NCBI GenBank assembly: GCA_007449985.2
Contig: VIIQ02000831.1
Span: forward strand, 186,001-250,000
Source of the DNA: Desmodesmus armatus
Lineage: Eukaryota > Chlorophyta > Chlorophyceae > Sphaeropleales > Scenedesmaceae
Direction of reading: 5' to 3'
Length of the DNA stretch: 64,000 bases
The position numbers and the translations under genes are program-made. This document shows positions 9,801 through 23,100 of this stretch, piece by piece; positions within the stretch are counted from its first letter, which is position 1, and each line of letters begins with the position of its first letter. The notes under the pieces were generated by a model. That model had not been told where the DNA came from and made no database searches. It saw only the letters and a program-made list of their open reading frames with translations.

Positions 9801-12800
9801 ATGGTGCTCGACGCTGCAAAGATTTTGCTGTCCGACTGTATGGATGCAGCTCAGCTTGTAGCGGCCACCTCAGGCAGGCTGCTTGGGTCTAACCAAGATG
9901 CTTGGGCTACGTAGCCAGCATCAGTACTTGCATGGCCCTACAGGTGTTTAGGCGCATGCACGCTCGTCCTTCAGGCTTGGCACTGCAGATGTACGGGTTT
10001 TCATGTTGACCACACTCCTGTTTGTGCGACTGTGTGTGTGTGTGTGTGTGGTGCAGAGGAAGCAGCAGGACAAGCTGTCATCAGACTGTGAAGCGCAATT
10101 GTTCAGGAAAGAGGCAGAAGATGTCGACGACATCCGCCTCTCGGTGCGGCTGTTCAGGGCCTGCCTGCCTGACAAGAAGGCCTTCTGTGCTGACGTGCCG
10201 CCAGGCCAAGCTCGTGTCAGCCAGTGCCTGGAGGAGCACAGGGAGGCGCTCTCAGAGCCATGCAGGTCAGCAGGCATGATTGCTCAGGGCGTGATCAGGT
10301 CATGACACCGTCCACCTGGGATGCAACCGTAGCTTCCTGCTGGCTCAATGCAAGCAACACTGCACGGAGTGCACATCACTGTGTTGGTGACTTCAGTGTA
10401 GAGGCCGTGTCATCATGGGTTGAGGCAAGCAGGCCCTGCCTGCCTGCCTGCCTGCACCACTGTGGCAGCGCACATGGGGAGTGCATGGGCATTGGTTGCG
10501 ATTGGTGGCGTCACTCTGTGTTTGTGACATGCCGCAGAACTGAAGTGGATGCCATGCTGGAGCGGCGTGTGCGGGACTTCAGGCTTGACTCCCGCCTCAG
10601 GACTGCATGCCAGAGCACCATCCCCAAGCTGTGTGACATGGGCGATGACACTATTGGGGACGCTTTGGACGCTGCGGTTGCCAACTGCCTGCAGGTACGG
10701 GCGGCATAAGGGCAGCAATGCTTGGCAGACATACTTGGTGGTGCACGCCGCAATGAGAGCCTCAGCCAGCAGACATGTATGCACAGGGCCACACACCAAA
10801 CAGACACCAGCAAGCCACAACAGCATGTCATCGGCTGCACAACTTCAACAAGCCGTTTTGTTTCATCATCCCAGATGGGCAGAGCGCACTTCTTGCATTC
10901 GGGGCGGTTAGTAATTGGTTCAGGTTCAGCAACCATTCTTTCGCTTCATGTGCAGGACTTCCGTGACAGCATCACGGATGATGCCTGCAAGGCAGTGGTG
11001 CACAAGTACCAGGAGCTGGCAGCACAGGACATACGGTTCAACCCCTCACTGGCAGATGCCTGCTACCAGGACCGTTCAAACCTCTGCGCAAACGTACCGC
11101 CGGTGAGGGGCGGGGTCTGACCGAAGCACTGCACAGCTGTTGTTGACTGCCTGGATGGTAGCGTCTGCCTGCTGGACACCTGCGTGCAGGATGATGCAAT
11201 GACTAAAAGTGACAACCTCTTGGCAGTGCTGTGCAACAGCGAGCAGCATTGAGTACTGAGCTTGAAGGAGCAAGCGGTTCTCCATTATGTAAGCCGTGGC
11301 ACAAGGTTTATGTGCTGCGCCGATGCTGTGTTGTGTTGCAGGGCTCAGCACGGGTGATCCGCTGCCTGCAGAATCAGCGAGACAAGCTGAGCAGTGTGTG
11401 CCGGTCCACCCTCATGTCTGAGGAGGTGAAGTTCAGCGAGAACATTGACTTCCAGTACCCCATGAAGCAGGCCTGTGCAAAGGAGGTGGAGCGCTTCTGT
11501 GATGTGGTGCCGCATGGAGGCGGCAGAGTCATCCGATGCCTGCAGGTGAGCGCCCCGGAAAAGTTGCTTATACCAGCAACTCATGGCTTCATAGGACGTT
11601 ATGGTGCATTGATGGGCCCCTCGGGTTGCTCCTCACGGCTCCTCATAGCGGCGGCACCCAGTAATGAGCACTGTCTAAGAGCACCTGCTCCATGCTCGCT
11701 TGTACAGCAACAAGAACCACATGCAATGAGCCTGGTTGTCACAACAGGGCCGCCAAACGTGTTCAGCAGCGGCTGCAAGAATCTGGCAGGGCGGTCTGCT
11801 GAGAACGCACACCTTAGGGAATCATATGTAACGGGCCCAGTGCAGGTTGAGACGACGCAAAAGGGCATCAGTGGGGACTGCAGGGTTCAGAAGGTAGAAC
11901 TGGCCACTTATATCACACCCCTTGATGTGTGATGCGTCTGGTCTGCAGGACAACATGAAGCAGAAGGGCTTCAGCAGGGGCTGCAGGGATGAGGTGATGC
12001 GCTACGAGCAGGAGAGCGCACGGGACTATCGGCTCAACAACAGGCTGTACAAGGCATGCGACAAGGATGTGGGAGCCATCTGCGCTGACGCATGCGACGT
12101 GAAGCAGGGAGAGGTCTGCGGCGGCAAGGTGCGTCCACATGGTGCATGCAGGGGCCTCAAGGCAGTTGCGCTTGCAGTCATAGGCTGAGCAAAGCTGAGC
12201 GACCCACCAGGGGTTGAAGAGCGTGTCGCAAGGGGTGTGGTGCTGAAAAGTTGACCAGTGACTGCTTTTGAGACTGAAGCATGAACCTTGCATGGCGGCA
12301 CTCGTTCTACATGGTTGCAACTGTTGCAGTCGGCAAGGATGCTTACTGTTGCTGTTGTCGCTGTGAATGTTGGACTCCCTGACATTTTTGATGTGCGTGT
12401 GCAGGTGCTGGCATGTCTGTCAGACAGGCAAGAGGACATCCAGAGCAGCGCATGCAGGAAAGAGGTGGGTTGCGTGAATGCAGGGCACATACCCTGTGTT
12501 GTACTGGCCAGTGTGACCTTGCATCTGCACCTTGCCAGGTGTCAAGTGGGGAAGCTCGCGCGTGCCCTGACTTTGGGCCTGGCATTCCTCATGTCTATGC
12601 TGCTGCTCTCCATCTTAGAAAAAGGTGCCCTCCACATTTCTACACAACCCCATCAGTCACTGTGACTCACACCAGTGATGCGATGTGACTGAGTGGCACT
12701 CAGTCATGCAGCCATGCGGCAACTTTGCCCCTGCAGGTCAGCTACCTGCAGCGCATGGGCGTGCAGGACTTCAGGACAGACATGCAGCTCGCAGAGGCCT

Positions 12801-14876
12801 GCAGGCCTGACGTGGAACGCTTCTGCAAGACCGTCGAGCCCGGGGAGGGGCGGGTCCACAAATGCCTGAGGGAGAACTACGGCCAGCTTTCACCTGCTTG
12901 TAGGTGAGTGACACAATGTCAGTGCAGCCTGGCACCGCCTTCTCAACATGACTGAGAAAGTCCTTGGCCCCTGGGCTGACCTGGCTGTGGCCGTGTGTGG
13001 TTCCTGCAAACACAACCCTACCCAATGGTGTGCCTCACGTCACACCCCCAGCTAACATGTATCATTTGTCCAGCAACCGGCGTGTATGTGCGCGTTCAAC
13101 ATTTGCTGCAGGCGAGAGGAGGTGCGGTTGGAGGCGCAGGAGGCCGACAACATCCAGCTCAACCAGGGCCTCATGCGCACATGCGCTGCAGAGCGCAGCC
13201 TGTTCTGCAGCGACGTGCGGCCGGGCTCAGCACGCGTGTTCCGCTGCCTGGCGCACAGCATGGCCAATGCGGACTTTGGAGGGGCCTGCAGGAGTGCCAT
13301 GCTGACAAAGCTGAGGCGCAGGGAGGCAAACTGGCGGCTGGACCCTCCACTGCGCAACGCCTGCAAGGCAGATGTGGAAAGGTACGCTGTCTAGCTGTAG
13401 CGCAGCCAACAGCCGACTGCATGGGGTTTGCGTTCATTGAGCAACGTAGTCCTGGTTTGCATTCAAGAGCTTCAGCAGGACGCCTCTTGTCCTCTGCGCA
13501 CACGATCTGTTGCAGCAAGGTGGTCATGCGCAACGTGCATGAGCAAAAACGCCTTCCTTGGCGCAGGAGGACACCAGACAGTTTCCTTGCACATGGCTGC
13601 TCCCTGCCCAGCTTGACCTCCCGGTCCCTGACGCCTTGCCACCCTGCCGCTACCCTCGCCTGCCATGCAGCCTGTGTGCAGAGCAGGACGCGAGCCTCAG
13701 TCAGGACGGTGCTGTCAAGTTGTGCATGGTGGACCAAGCAGACAGCCTCAGTGATGGCTGCAGGAGGGAGCTTGGCCGCAGCCTGTACATGGCTTTCTTT
13801 GTGTGGCAGCCGCAGGGCTTGCTGACCGCCCCCTGTGATGCCGATGTGCAGCGGCTGTGCCTGTCGAGGGTGAAGGAGATGAATGCCATGCCTGGGGCAG
13901 TTGAAGTGTGCCTGTCAGAAATCGTGAGTGTGCCAAAGGTTTGGGTGTAGAGCTGATGGCAATTGGGTTCATGCATGTACCTACGCAGGTGCGCTGTGAC
14001 AATGCACGCATTCGGGCTGAGAGACGTTCTGTCGTCTGTGAGCAGATGTAGGTGTCAGCCGCTGCAGAGGCTGTCAGCTGTTGCAAGCTCTTTGGACCAC
14101 ACGTCAGACCACTGTGTGTCTGCGCAGGTTGATGCCATGGCAGCCACCCAGACCAACCACAGGCGCTTGCTTACAGCACAGGCGGCCGCAAAGAATGAGC
14201 CCAACAACGAGCGCAGGGAGTCTTCCAAGCAGCAGCGGCAACCAGGACCAGGGCAGCTGCCTAGCAGCAACAGCACTGGGCGCTACCTGCCACGGCTTTC
14301 GGAAGAGTGCTACAAGTTGGCCGCCCTGGCACACCTGCCGCAGTTTGAGCGCAGCCCCGACTTTGCTGCTGCAGCGTACAACCTGCTGCAGGGCTCTCTG
14401 GGCCGCGTGCAGGATGCCACGGGCCTGCAGACGCTGCGGCAGGACAGCATGACGGGCCAAGTGGCCGTCAGCCTGACAGGTGAGGGTGGGTAAGGGCAAG
14501 AGGTGTGCTGCCAAACTGCTGGCAGAAGCGGATTGGCTGGTGCTGCTGTGAGACTTTGCAGCAAACGTGGGAAGCCAGGACGTAGTGTTGCTGCATCCTT
14601 TGGCGCAGGGCGGCTGTCTGTGCAATCTGTTACACAATCTACAGGTCAACAACTACCCTATGCTGGGCAAAGGCGATCACAATGATCATCTCTTCAGCCG
14701 CACTTCACTGCTGCCTTGTGCTTTTGTGTGCAGGCTGGACGGCGCTGGCTGGCGTGGCCTCGCTGGTGGTGTTGCTGATGACAGTGGCAACGTGGGCGCT
14801 GAGGCAGTACACCACCAGCCCCAGCAGAGATGGCTATTCAGTGGTGAAGAATGTGCCACCGTTACCCAGAGTGTGA
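6806..14876 (+). CDS. GLG1: Golgi apparatus protein 1 (GLG1) homologue
   Basis: Type I membrane glycoprotein of the Golgi and secretory route; animal relatives bind growth factors and selectin. Sixteen exons were read: 6806-7970, 8246-8359, 8801-8893, 9275-9449, 9695-9788, 10057-10265, 10538-10694, 10956-11102, 11342-11545, 11949-12128, 12405-12464, 12737-12903, 13112-13381, 13671-13923, 14128-14479 and 14734-14876. They total 1261 codons with consistent phases. Order: signal peptide (TALVVLLAACCSA), an acidic/Arg/Ala disordered stretch with recurring DAER/ADAE units (residues about 70-380), then 12 GLG1 Cys-rich repeats of the form C-x5-6-hydrophobic-C-x10-20-C-hydrophobic (for example CRPDVERFCKTVEPGEG), one membrane helix (ALAGVASLVVLLMTVATWAL) and a tail of about 25 residues. 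The animal family has 16 repeats, so this copy is shorter. Confidence 0.9.
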
Positions 14877-15621
14877 TGTTGTATGTTGCTGTGCGCTTGT
14901 GTTGGTGTTAACTTTTGTGAGTTGTTGAAGCACCGTGAAGGCACACTGTGGCTGGGGCCAGGCACTGCCCTGGCTTCCTGCAACAATAGTCCTTATTAAA
15001 ACCAAGGCGACAATTGCAGCCACTGAGCTGTGTTTCAGGTCATGAAGTGTTCCTTGGCTTGAATTAGTAGACCTGCAGACCAGGCTGGTCTTGATGACTG
15101 ACGGTCACACCAGCCTGGCAGGCTGGCCACCACCCCTGCCCAAGACACCAGCTCATGCTTGACAAAAAGTACAACACAGCAAGAACACGGTGATGTTTCT
15201 GCAAAGGAAGGCATTCTGCATGCCTCCCTTCAGGCCATGACATGATAGCTGCATGATTAGTAATTGGTAATCACGCACCACCATAAAGGCCATCAGCAAG
15301 CAAACGCTGTCATCATCACCAGCCGATCAAATACAACTCCGCCACACGCCTACCTGCACGATCCCCTGCTGTTGGTTGACAGCATTCAAACTCTGACAGC
15401 AAGTCTGCAGCTGTGGCCCTGGAGAAGCCGTCGTAATCGTCCACCTTTCAGTTTAGAGTATCTCTGCAGGTCGCAGAAGCTCTGCTTCGGCGTCTATCGC
15501 AACGCGGGGTCAGGGCCGCGGGCAGAATGTGTCAGCAGTAGCCTAGGCAGAGATGCAGTCAGTCGGAGCGCATCAGCCCGCAAACAGGTCTTTTGAACAG
15601 CTTCGTGCCAGTAACTGGGCC
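14877..15621. other. GLG1 3' UTR and intergenic region
   Basis: No gene and no TGTAA motif was found close behind the GLG1 stop. The last 70 bp before the next gene are open in frame upstream of its chosen ATG (in-frame ATG at 15553), but the signal peptide favours the start at 15622. Confidence 0.5.
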
Positions 15622-17936
15622 ATGAAGGGCTCTGCCAGTCGGCCAGTGGTCAGGTTGCTGTTGCTGCTGCTGTGGGTCACAGCACTTGTGCACACAGCTG
15701 TGGCAAGGCCGGAGAAATACAAAAGTACCTTCAACAAGTCATGGTGAGTGAGATTCACATGGCAAGATTCCAGGCATGAAGATGCTTTCAGTAAGGATTT
15801 GATTGATTTCTGATTGCAACTCTGCTGATCGCAACTGTCCCTCCGTTGCTGCTGGCGCAGCAAGTACAGTGCCAGGAATGTGTCCAAGGCGCTCTTCAAG
15901 GAGGGTATCGATGATGGGTGAGTAATTCCTGTGCCTGCAGCGCCTCTGTGCATCCAAGCATACCCGATGGCTGCGACACAGTTCCCTTGCAGCAGGGCAT
16001 CCTCAAGCATGCTGCCTTGCGGGTTGCGCATCACATGCATGCTGACATGCCCCTATGACCCCGCCACTGCCTTCAGGTTCCTCTTCCTCATGCCCCTGGA
16101 GTCAAACTATGTTGTGATCAACTACCTGAAGCCTTGGGAGGCCTGCTTCGGCCCTGCAGAGCCCATGGACCTGGTCAAACTGCAGCAAGGAAAGAAGCTG
16201 CCATGCTTCTACCGCATCAACCAGTGGGGCAACATAGACTACTGTGAGTGCGTTGTGCACATGCTGCTCGCCCCAACGATTACAGCTGCAGCTGCGCATC
16301 TCAGCAGCAGTTTGCTCCCTATGTAGAGGGGCAGCAGCAGCCTTAGCCCTGTGCCACCACCGCATGCAGCAAGCGCACCCCTTGCACCACAAAACAGCAC
16401 GGGTGGCGCTCACTGTAGCAGCCATGCGTGCTTGATGGTGCTGCTTGCAGCCAGGCAGCCAGCTCACTCACCCACCAACTGGGCTCCTGTGCTGCGCAGG
16501 GGAAGAGAACGCATGCGACATCCTGGTCCGCAGCAACTGCTACTGCTACGCGCTTTCACGCTATGTGGGCAGCTACTGCGAGCCAGGGCTGGGCAGCACA
16601 GGCAACCCACTGCCTATGCCAGTGCGGGACTGCGGCGCTGCAGCAGCAGGTGTCCTAGCAGATGGGGCCAGGTCAGTTGACCGCAACACTGTGTATACAG
16701 TGCCAACTCTGGGCAGCTACATCGCACTAGCTGTGAAGCCTCCCAGTGACAATAGGGATACAGGAGACTACCACTTCTGGCGGCTGGACGCAGACAACAC
16801 GTGGTCCTACAAGGCGGGCGATACACTGTCACGCAACACGTACCGCAATGGGACCATACTGCAGGACATCGAGCTCCCAGAGGCGCGGGGTGCCTACACG
16901 CAGTTCTGCGGGTACTTTGAGGTGGGACCATGTGAATGGTTTGCTTGCTGCTGTTGAGCAAGCATGCGAGCTGGCCTCACACATCTGCAGCAGCCTGCAT
17001 GAGTGCATGGTGGCTGCCTTGACGCAGTGCTGGCGCGCACAACGCACATACAGCTAGCGACAGGGCTTGGTGTCCTGCTGGTTCAATCAGCACGGCAAGC
17101 AAGGCAGCCATGCAGAGTCCACAACATATGATGAGTCATTACAGCTGCTGTGATGCACTGTCTCCCAGGTGTTCCCTGACCGGCACAAGCTGAAGGGTAA
17201 CAACTACTACTTCAGCAGCCTCCCGGGGCGCTTCAAGTTGTGGCAGGACCTGCGGGTTGTTGGGACTGTCACGCCCCTGCCCAGCATCAGCCCTGCATGG
17301 CTGGCTGCGTATAGGTGAGGGCATCATGGCTCACGCGACTAGCTGTGGAGTAGCGGCGGGCTGTTATCACAAGCAGTGGAAGGCATTTTTGCAACCGCAA
17401 ATTCACAGTGATGCGCAGCAGATCCCGCGCCGTGCACTGCGTGCAACTTGTCTTGTCTTCTTGTATCTTGTGTGCTGCTGATGCATTGGCGGCCTACCTG
17501 GCATGTGCAGCGCAAACGGCCTTCTACACTTGCTGCTCTTCATGCTTCTTGGCAAGAATCTTTGAAGATTCTTGGCAACAGTGTGAAAGATCAAGCACCT
17601 TCAAGGGGCAAACACACATGGCACAGACTCAGACTCTACTGACCCTTGCTGGTTTGATTGCTATGCAGGTCGTACTACGCGGACGCAGGATGGGAGGATG
17701 GACTGCCCAGCTGGGCTCTTGCCAAGGAGCGTGCAGCAGAGGAGTCAGGCCAGCAAACTAATGCAATGGCCAAGTACCGCAGGCCGCCACACACCTACTC
17801 AGTGCGGCCATACCAGCACGCCTTTGGGGATCCCGCGCTGGGCCTCAACATACAGGCGGGAGCGCTGGCCAGCAACAGGTTGGCAACGCTGGCACTGCGG
17901 GGCTCCCTGCGTATCGGCAGGCGACCGGGGAGCTGA
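15622..17936 (+). CDS. Secreted Cys-rich protein of unknown function
   Basis: Six exons fit in phase: 15622-15743, 15861-15917, 16077-16243, 16500-16921, 17169-17314 and 17669-17936 (393 residues). The start at 15622 gives a clear signal peptide (VVRLLLLLLWVTALVHTAVA). The core has NCYCYAL near residue 135, later YHFWRLDADNTWSYKAGD, then QFCGYFE. From memory, a similar NCYxYA ... DYHWYR ... D-x-x-G-x-WSHKPG ... C-x-YF order occurs in uncharacterised bacterial secreted proteins; the conserved Cys and His could form a thiol-hydrolase-like site, but this is inference. The C-terminal 80 residues (Tyr/Pro/Arg-rich) have no recognised domain. It follows the GLG1 homologue in the same direction, with no sign of shared function. 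Confidence 0.72.
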
Positions 17937-20138
17937 GGTGAAGACACCCAGCGCAATTTTCAGCACTGTGCCGCACCGCAGCGTGTCCCTGGTGAACGCT
18001 GTGCTGGTTTGTGCAAGGGTGTTGCGCCTGCAGTGCAATCGTCCTGCCTGCAGCAGGTGCTGTTTGGTGCTCGGAATGCGCCTGGCTGCTTGACAGGGCC
18101 GCGCATACAGTCTTGCCTGCAAGCTGGCCGCCCGCACTGAAGTGATGCTGGGGGCTTGAACACGCTGCTGAGAGATGTAGCTCTTCAGGCCCCTGAGGGC
18201 TGCAGGCAAGGCCTCAAATGGTGTTGGCTGCGGATGCCCCTGCATGCTGCCTCCTTGAGTCCTGCAGAAGGAGGCAGTGGTTCGAACAGCTGTGCCGATG
18301 CTCCCTGGCAGGCGCAGCGATTTTTGGGTGACTTGTCCTGCTTTGTGTTATCGTGTTCTGCTGCTGGTGGTGGCTCGTGCTTGCGTCTGTGGTGCAAGTC
18401 CCCTGCTCAGGTTTGAAGATTGTATATTCTCCAGTCGGAAATATGATGATGCTGTGCAGTGTGTCTGATGTACTGCTCAAACAACCCACACTGCTCAATG
18501 TATCGTGCATGGTTTCCGCCCTATTATGGCTTATATACCCATTTTGTCAAGTGCTTCCTCGGCACCCAGTGATCTCAGGTGGTGTCATTGTGCATGGATG
18601 TGTGCTGCTTATCTGCAGTGTTCACACACTCTTTTCGACTTGGCTGTGACAGCCAAGCAGTGTGGGTGTCTCCGTTCCGGCAGTAGGGTTGTGGTGGCAT
18701 GGCGAAAACATAGGCGCGCCTTTTTTTTGTGTCAAGGTCTCCCCCACACATATGGGGGTGTGAGTGTGTGAGCTGGAGGGATGTGTGAACTCTTTTGCTG
18801 CTTCACTTTCACTTTACTATAGCGATGCGCCCGACAGGTTGCTTGGGTATTGACTTGCGAAGTATTGTGTGCACAAGCTGAACCGTGTGAAAAGGGAACT
18901 GGGATGTCATGAAAGTCGGTGGAAGCAGAACATAGTTCAACCCCTGTCCAAAAACCGCACCCTCAGCCGCAGTGATCACTGCTGGAGTCACCACACCTTG
19001 GCACTAAGCATGGCATGTGCTCAGTCGGCGCATATTCACAAGAGCCGGCACCAAGTAGGCACCTTGCGCACTGTTGTAGTAAGATCGCAGAGGCTGAAGC
19101 TGCCGTGTCTGTCAATGAAAAAAAGTGGTTAGTGATGCATATGCATGTGCAGCTGAAGCTAGACGAGCTTGCGCACTGTCACAACTCTTGGCTTGAGTAG
19201 GGTTGTTGGGTGCTAGCAGCACTTGACAGCACATGCACCGCACCAATGCTAAGATGTGTGACATGTGCAGTAGCCCTCAGGGGCGTACCCATTCCCACAT
19301 TTGACATCAGGTCTTTGGCTCTAGATACCTGTGCAGTGGCTGCATGTGTTGCTCTCTCATGCACACCTGCTTCTGCACCCTACAGTCAGAACACACTAGC
19401 AGAACTTCTGCTGCTACCCTGCCGCATCTTTCATTCGACGGCGCAGGCCATGTGCAACTGGCTGCAGCCACTCCACTATTCCAGGGCTCATGTGTTACAA
19501 TGCTACGTAATCATACCCAACAAGTCAACGATGATGCAAACCTTTTGTGATGCACCCCAAGTTGACCGCGGCGGTAGCAAGAGACATTGACCAGCACCAA
19601 CCCTCAACCCAGCCGACAACTCAGCACAACCAACGGATGGGGGTTGGACTTACCCAATCCGTTACTGCAGCTGGCCTGCAAGGCAGTTCATGTACCCCAG
19701 ACCTCTCCATTGACTCAAGCTGCTAATCTGCTGGTGCCGTCTAACAGCCGTGAAAACCTACTACCACTCTAGCACTGCAAAAGACACCATGTAGCGAGTA
19801 AGCAGCAGCTCCTGACAGTCCGCACAGCCACTGCCTACAGCTCGGACAATATATTGTATATATGCACCAACTGCCAGTTGATTTGAAACCAGCCCCCCTA
19901 CCACATACCAACCCCCAAACTCATGCGTTCATTTCACAGCGGGCACCAACTGCCACTTTTTCGATTCACAACTGCACCAGAACTGCACAGCCTTTTTTCA
20001 CTGCTGGCAGCAGTGAAACACTGAACTGCCCCTCTCTAGGGTACAGGCCTCCGAGGGCTGGAGTCCAAACCCCAGCCAAAACCCTGGACCCTACACAATG
20101 CTGTTCGAATTCAAAACCAAACAGATCGAAACCTCAGA
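17937..20138. other. Long intergenic region
   Basis: No supported gene. It lies between two convergent genes, so it holds both 3' UTRs. It contains a TTACA (TGTAA on the minus strand) at about 19494 and an AT-rich palindromic spot near 19845-19862. A dispersed repeat copy is listed separately. Confidence 0.55.
19065..19165 (+). repeat. Dispersed repeat, copy 1
   Basis: About 90 bp (GTTGTAGTAAGATCGCAGAG through TGATGCATATGCA) recurs with few changes at about 36303-36395. Both copies lie in gene-free DNA. It is probably a fragment of a mobile element; no ends were recognised. Confidence 0.7.
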
Positions 20139-23100
20139 TCAAGCGGCCGCGGCCTCTGGGCTGATGAGTTTGTACTCTGCCATCTTCTGCCGTATCTCCC
20201 TGAACGCTGCTGCTGTTGCGCTGCTCTCCAGGTCATCCACCAGCTGGTTGATCAGCTGCTGCATGGGGCCGTCAATGGCGTCCATAGTGAGGGCAGCCAC
20301 CTTGGTCACTATATCACCAGCCTTGCCCTGAAGCTTGCTGGTCACCTGGACGGGGGGGGGGGGGGGGGGGGGGGGGCAGGGCAGGGGAGGGGACACGAGG
20401 GCGGGGGGGGGGGGGCAAGGAAAGCAATAGAGTGACTGCCTGTTGAGGGGCAAGGATGGGTTTGTGTGGGTAGTTGGGGTTGCTGCATGGGGCCGTCGAT
20501 GGCGTCCATGGTGAGGGCAGCCACCTTAGTCACTACGTCACCAGCCTTGCCCTGAAGCTTGCTGGTCACCTGAAAAGAAGGAAAGAATCCAGAGGGGGGG
20601 GTGTGGTGGTGGGGGGGAGTGGCAGTGGCGCAACAGGGTGTCATTGGGGTTCAGGCATGTAGTGTGGCAATCGGCGGCTTGGTGCTGATGGTGTGTACAC
20701 GTGCATTGATCTTGGTTGTCAACTTTGAAAGGGTGGGTGTGGTGGCTGCTAAGTCGCATGAGTAGAACTTGTACTGGAGCTGAAATTGGGGGTGTAACAC
20801 TTGCAAGCCAATGGCACCTTTGTTGCAGAACTGCCACAAACAGGGCTCATGCCTGCAACCCTTGGACCATCACACAGCAACAAACTCAAAGCAAACTGGC
20901 GAAGCGCCCTGCACACCTTGTCCATCCATGAGCTGATGCCCCTGCTGGTTTCCTGTGTGTCAACCTGCAGCAGCACAGCACACAGCACAGCACAGCACAG
21001 CACAGCATAGCATACAGCACACAGCACACAGCACGGCAAACACCACTGGTCATGCAAGCCTTCAATGCCACCTCAAGCTGAAGTCAGCTTCTTGCAGCTG
21101 ACAATCTCAGAGGCAGGCATGTTCTTGCCCTACATGGGCGGTCCACACCCTACAAGCTGCCCTAACGTCACACACACCACTGTCTACGACCAGTGTTATC
21201 AAGGCACCCAGGCTGCATTTGTTGTGTTGCTGCTGTTAGCACCCGCTGCTCTCTTGTTCAAGATGGTTCAGCAACCCTCAACCCCTTCTCCGAACAGCAG
21301 CAACCCTCATCCCCATCTCGTAAGAGGAGCATCATGTTGTCACTTACGACAGCCTCAGCGACAGTGTCTCCCGCCTTCTCCCCAACAATCTCCTGGAGGG
21401 ACTCCTGCAGGGCAGCTGGCACCAACTCCCACACCTGCAGTGGGGTGCATACAGCACAACAGTTTGGCACAGTGTGGTGCACTATCGTACAGTGCAGTAC
21501 ATATGCTGTACAGTGCGCTTCAGGGTGTCACACACTCACCCAAGTTGTTGCAGCAGAAAGACAGAAAGAGAAGGTATAATGAAGCAACAGCTGGAAACAT
21601 CATCAGGAGAACTGTCGAGCCAGAGCGTGTCGCAATGTGCTCTCGCCCAGCCCTTGCCATAAACTGCCAACATCGTACATGCACACTGCACACATCACAA
21701 GTTCCCTTGCATTCCGCAATCACGCCCACACCATCTCCGGCCAGGGAGTGCGCCCCCTTCTGCTCCCTTCAGACGATGCACCAGTGCAATACCCAGTCCA
21801 CAGCCCATCTGCAGAGCGGAAAACCCACTATAGTAGCTACCTGTCCTTGCCTCTCAACATCGCAGCCCCACCCCATCCTCCTCATCCCACCCCGCCATCC
21901 ATCATTCCCTGTTCCATCCCCGGCCCCGTGCCAACTCCCCCCTCTCACCTCTGTCTTCAGCTTTTCAAACAGGGGGTGCACCAGTGCCCTCGCATGCTCC
22001 TCAAATATGGGCAGCTGCCCATCCAGTCCAAACAGCCCACCAGCCAGGGCAGTCACTGCAGACAGGGCACTCTTACGCAGGCTCTTGCGCCCACTGCCGC
22101 CGACTGCTGCAGCACCTTCACCCTCCTCTCCTGCTGGGGCATCTGTGAGGTCCAGACTGCGTGACGCCTCCTCTGGAGCAACCTGTGAGCGTGTGTGTTT
22201 GGGGGGGGGGGGGGGGGAGGGGTTCAGGGAAGGGGGAGTTGATGGTAAGGCCAGACGGATACAGCAGACCCAAGACCAAGCGTGCTTTCAAAGGCTCTTG
22301 CGGCCACTACCGTAGAGTGGTGCTGCTGTAGTGTTATCACCACCCTCCTCAGGAGGCTCCTGCTGGGCCATCATCAACATCCACACTGTGTGAGGTCTGC
22401 TCTGGGGCAACTAGTGATCCCCCCCAGCCAAACACACACAGTCCTCACACCTGAAGCTGCTCCATCTCAGACACAGAGGCAGCACCCTGAGCCTCACCGC
22501 CTTCCTCAGCTGCAGCAGCCGCCCCCCCCCCCCCCCCCCCCCACCTCACCGACACCCCCCCCCCCCCGGTGTGTGTGGGGGGGGGGGGGGTATAACCTTA
22601 ATAGCTCCTACCTTGAACCCGGGGGGGGGGGGGGGGGGGTCGGGGGGAGATTATATCACTCCCGTCCTGATCTCCTCGTCCTCCCTGTCCAGAAACCCCC
22701 CCCCCACCCCGCAACACCACCCACCTCCTCCTCCACCTGCAGCTGCTCCATCTCAGCCACAGGCGCAGCCTCAACCTCTTCCCCCTTCACTCCCGCTCCA
22801 ATCTCCTCGTCCTCCCCGTCCAGCCATTCCCTCAGTTTGGCCATGATGGTCTCTGCTCCCCCAAACTGAGCTGTCCCCAACACACCATGAACCCCAATGG
22901 AAACCTCCCCCCCACGACCCCGTTCCAACGGACCCCCCCCCCACACACACACACGACCCCCCGTTGAGCTGGCAACACCCACCTCCTCTTCCACCTGCAG
23001 TTGGTCCATCTCAGCCACAGTGCAGCCTCAGCTCCTTCCCCCTTCACTCCCGCCCCAATCTGCTCATCTTCCCCGACCAGCCAGTCCCTCCACTTGGCCA

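Noticed and set aside
18270..18300. tRNA-like GGTTCGAA box
   Set aside because: No matching A box or cloverleaf could be drawn around it.
21065..22315. 416-codon plus-strand frame rich in Pro, Ser and Thr
   Set aside because: Antisense to well-supported exons of the minus-strand gene (21949-22182, 21348-21434); no domain or splice support.
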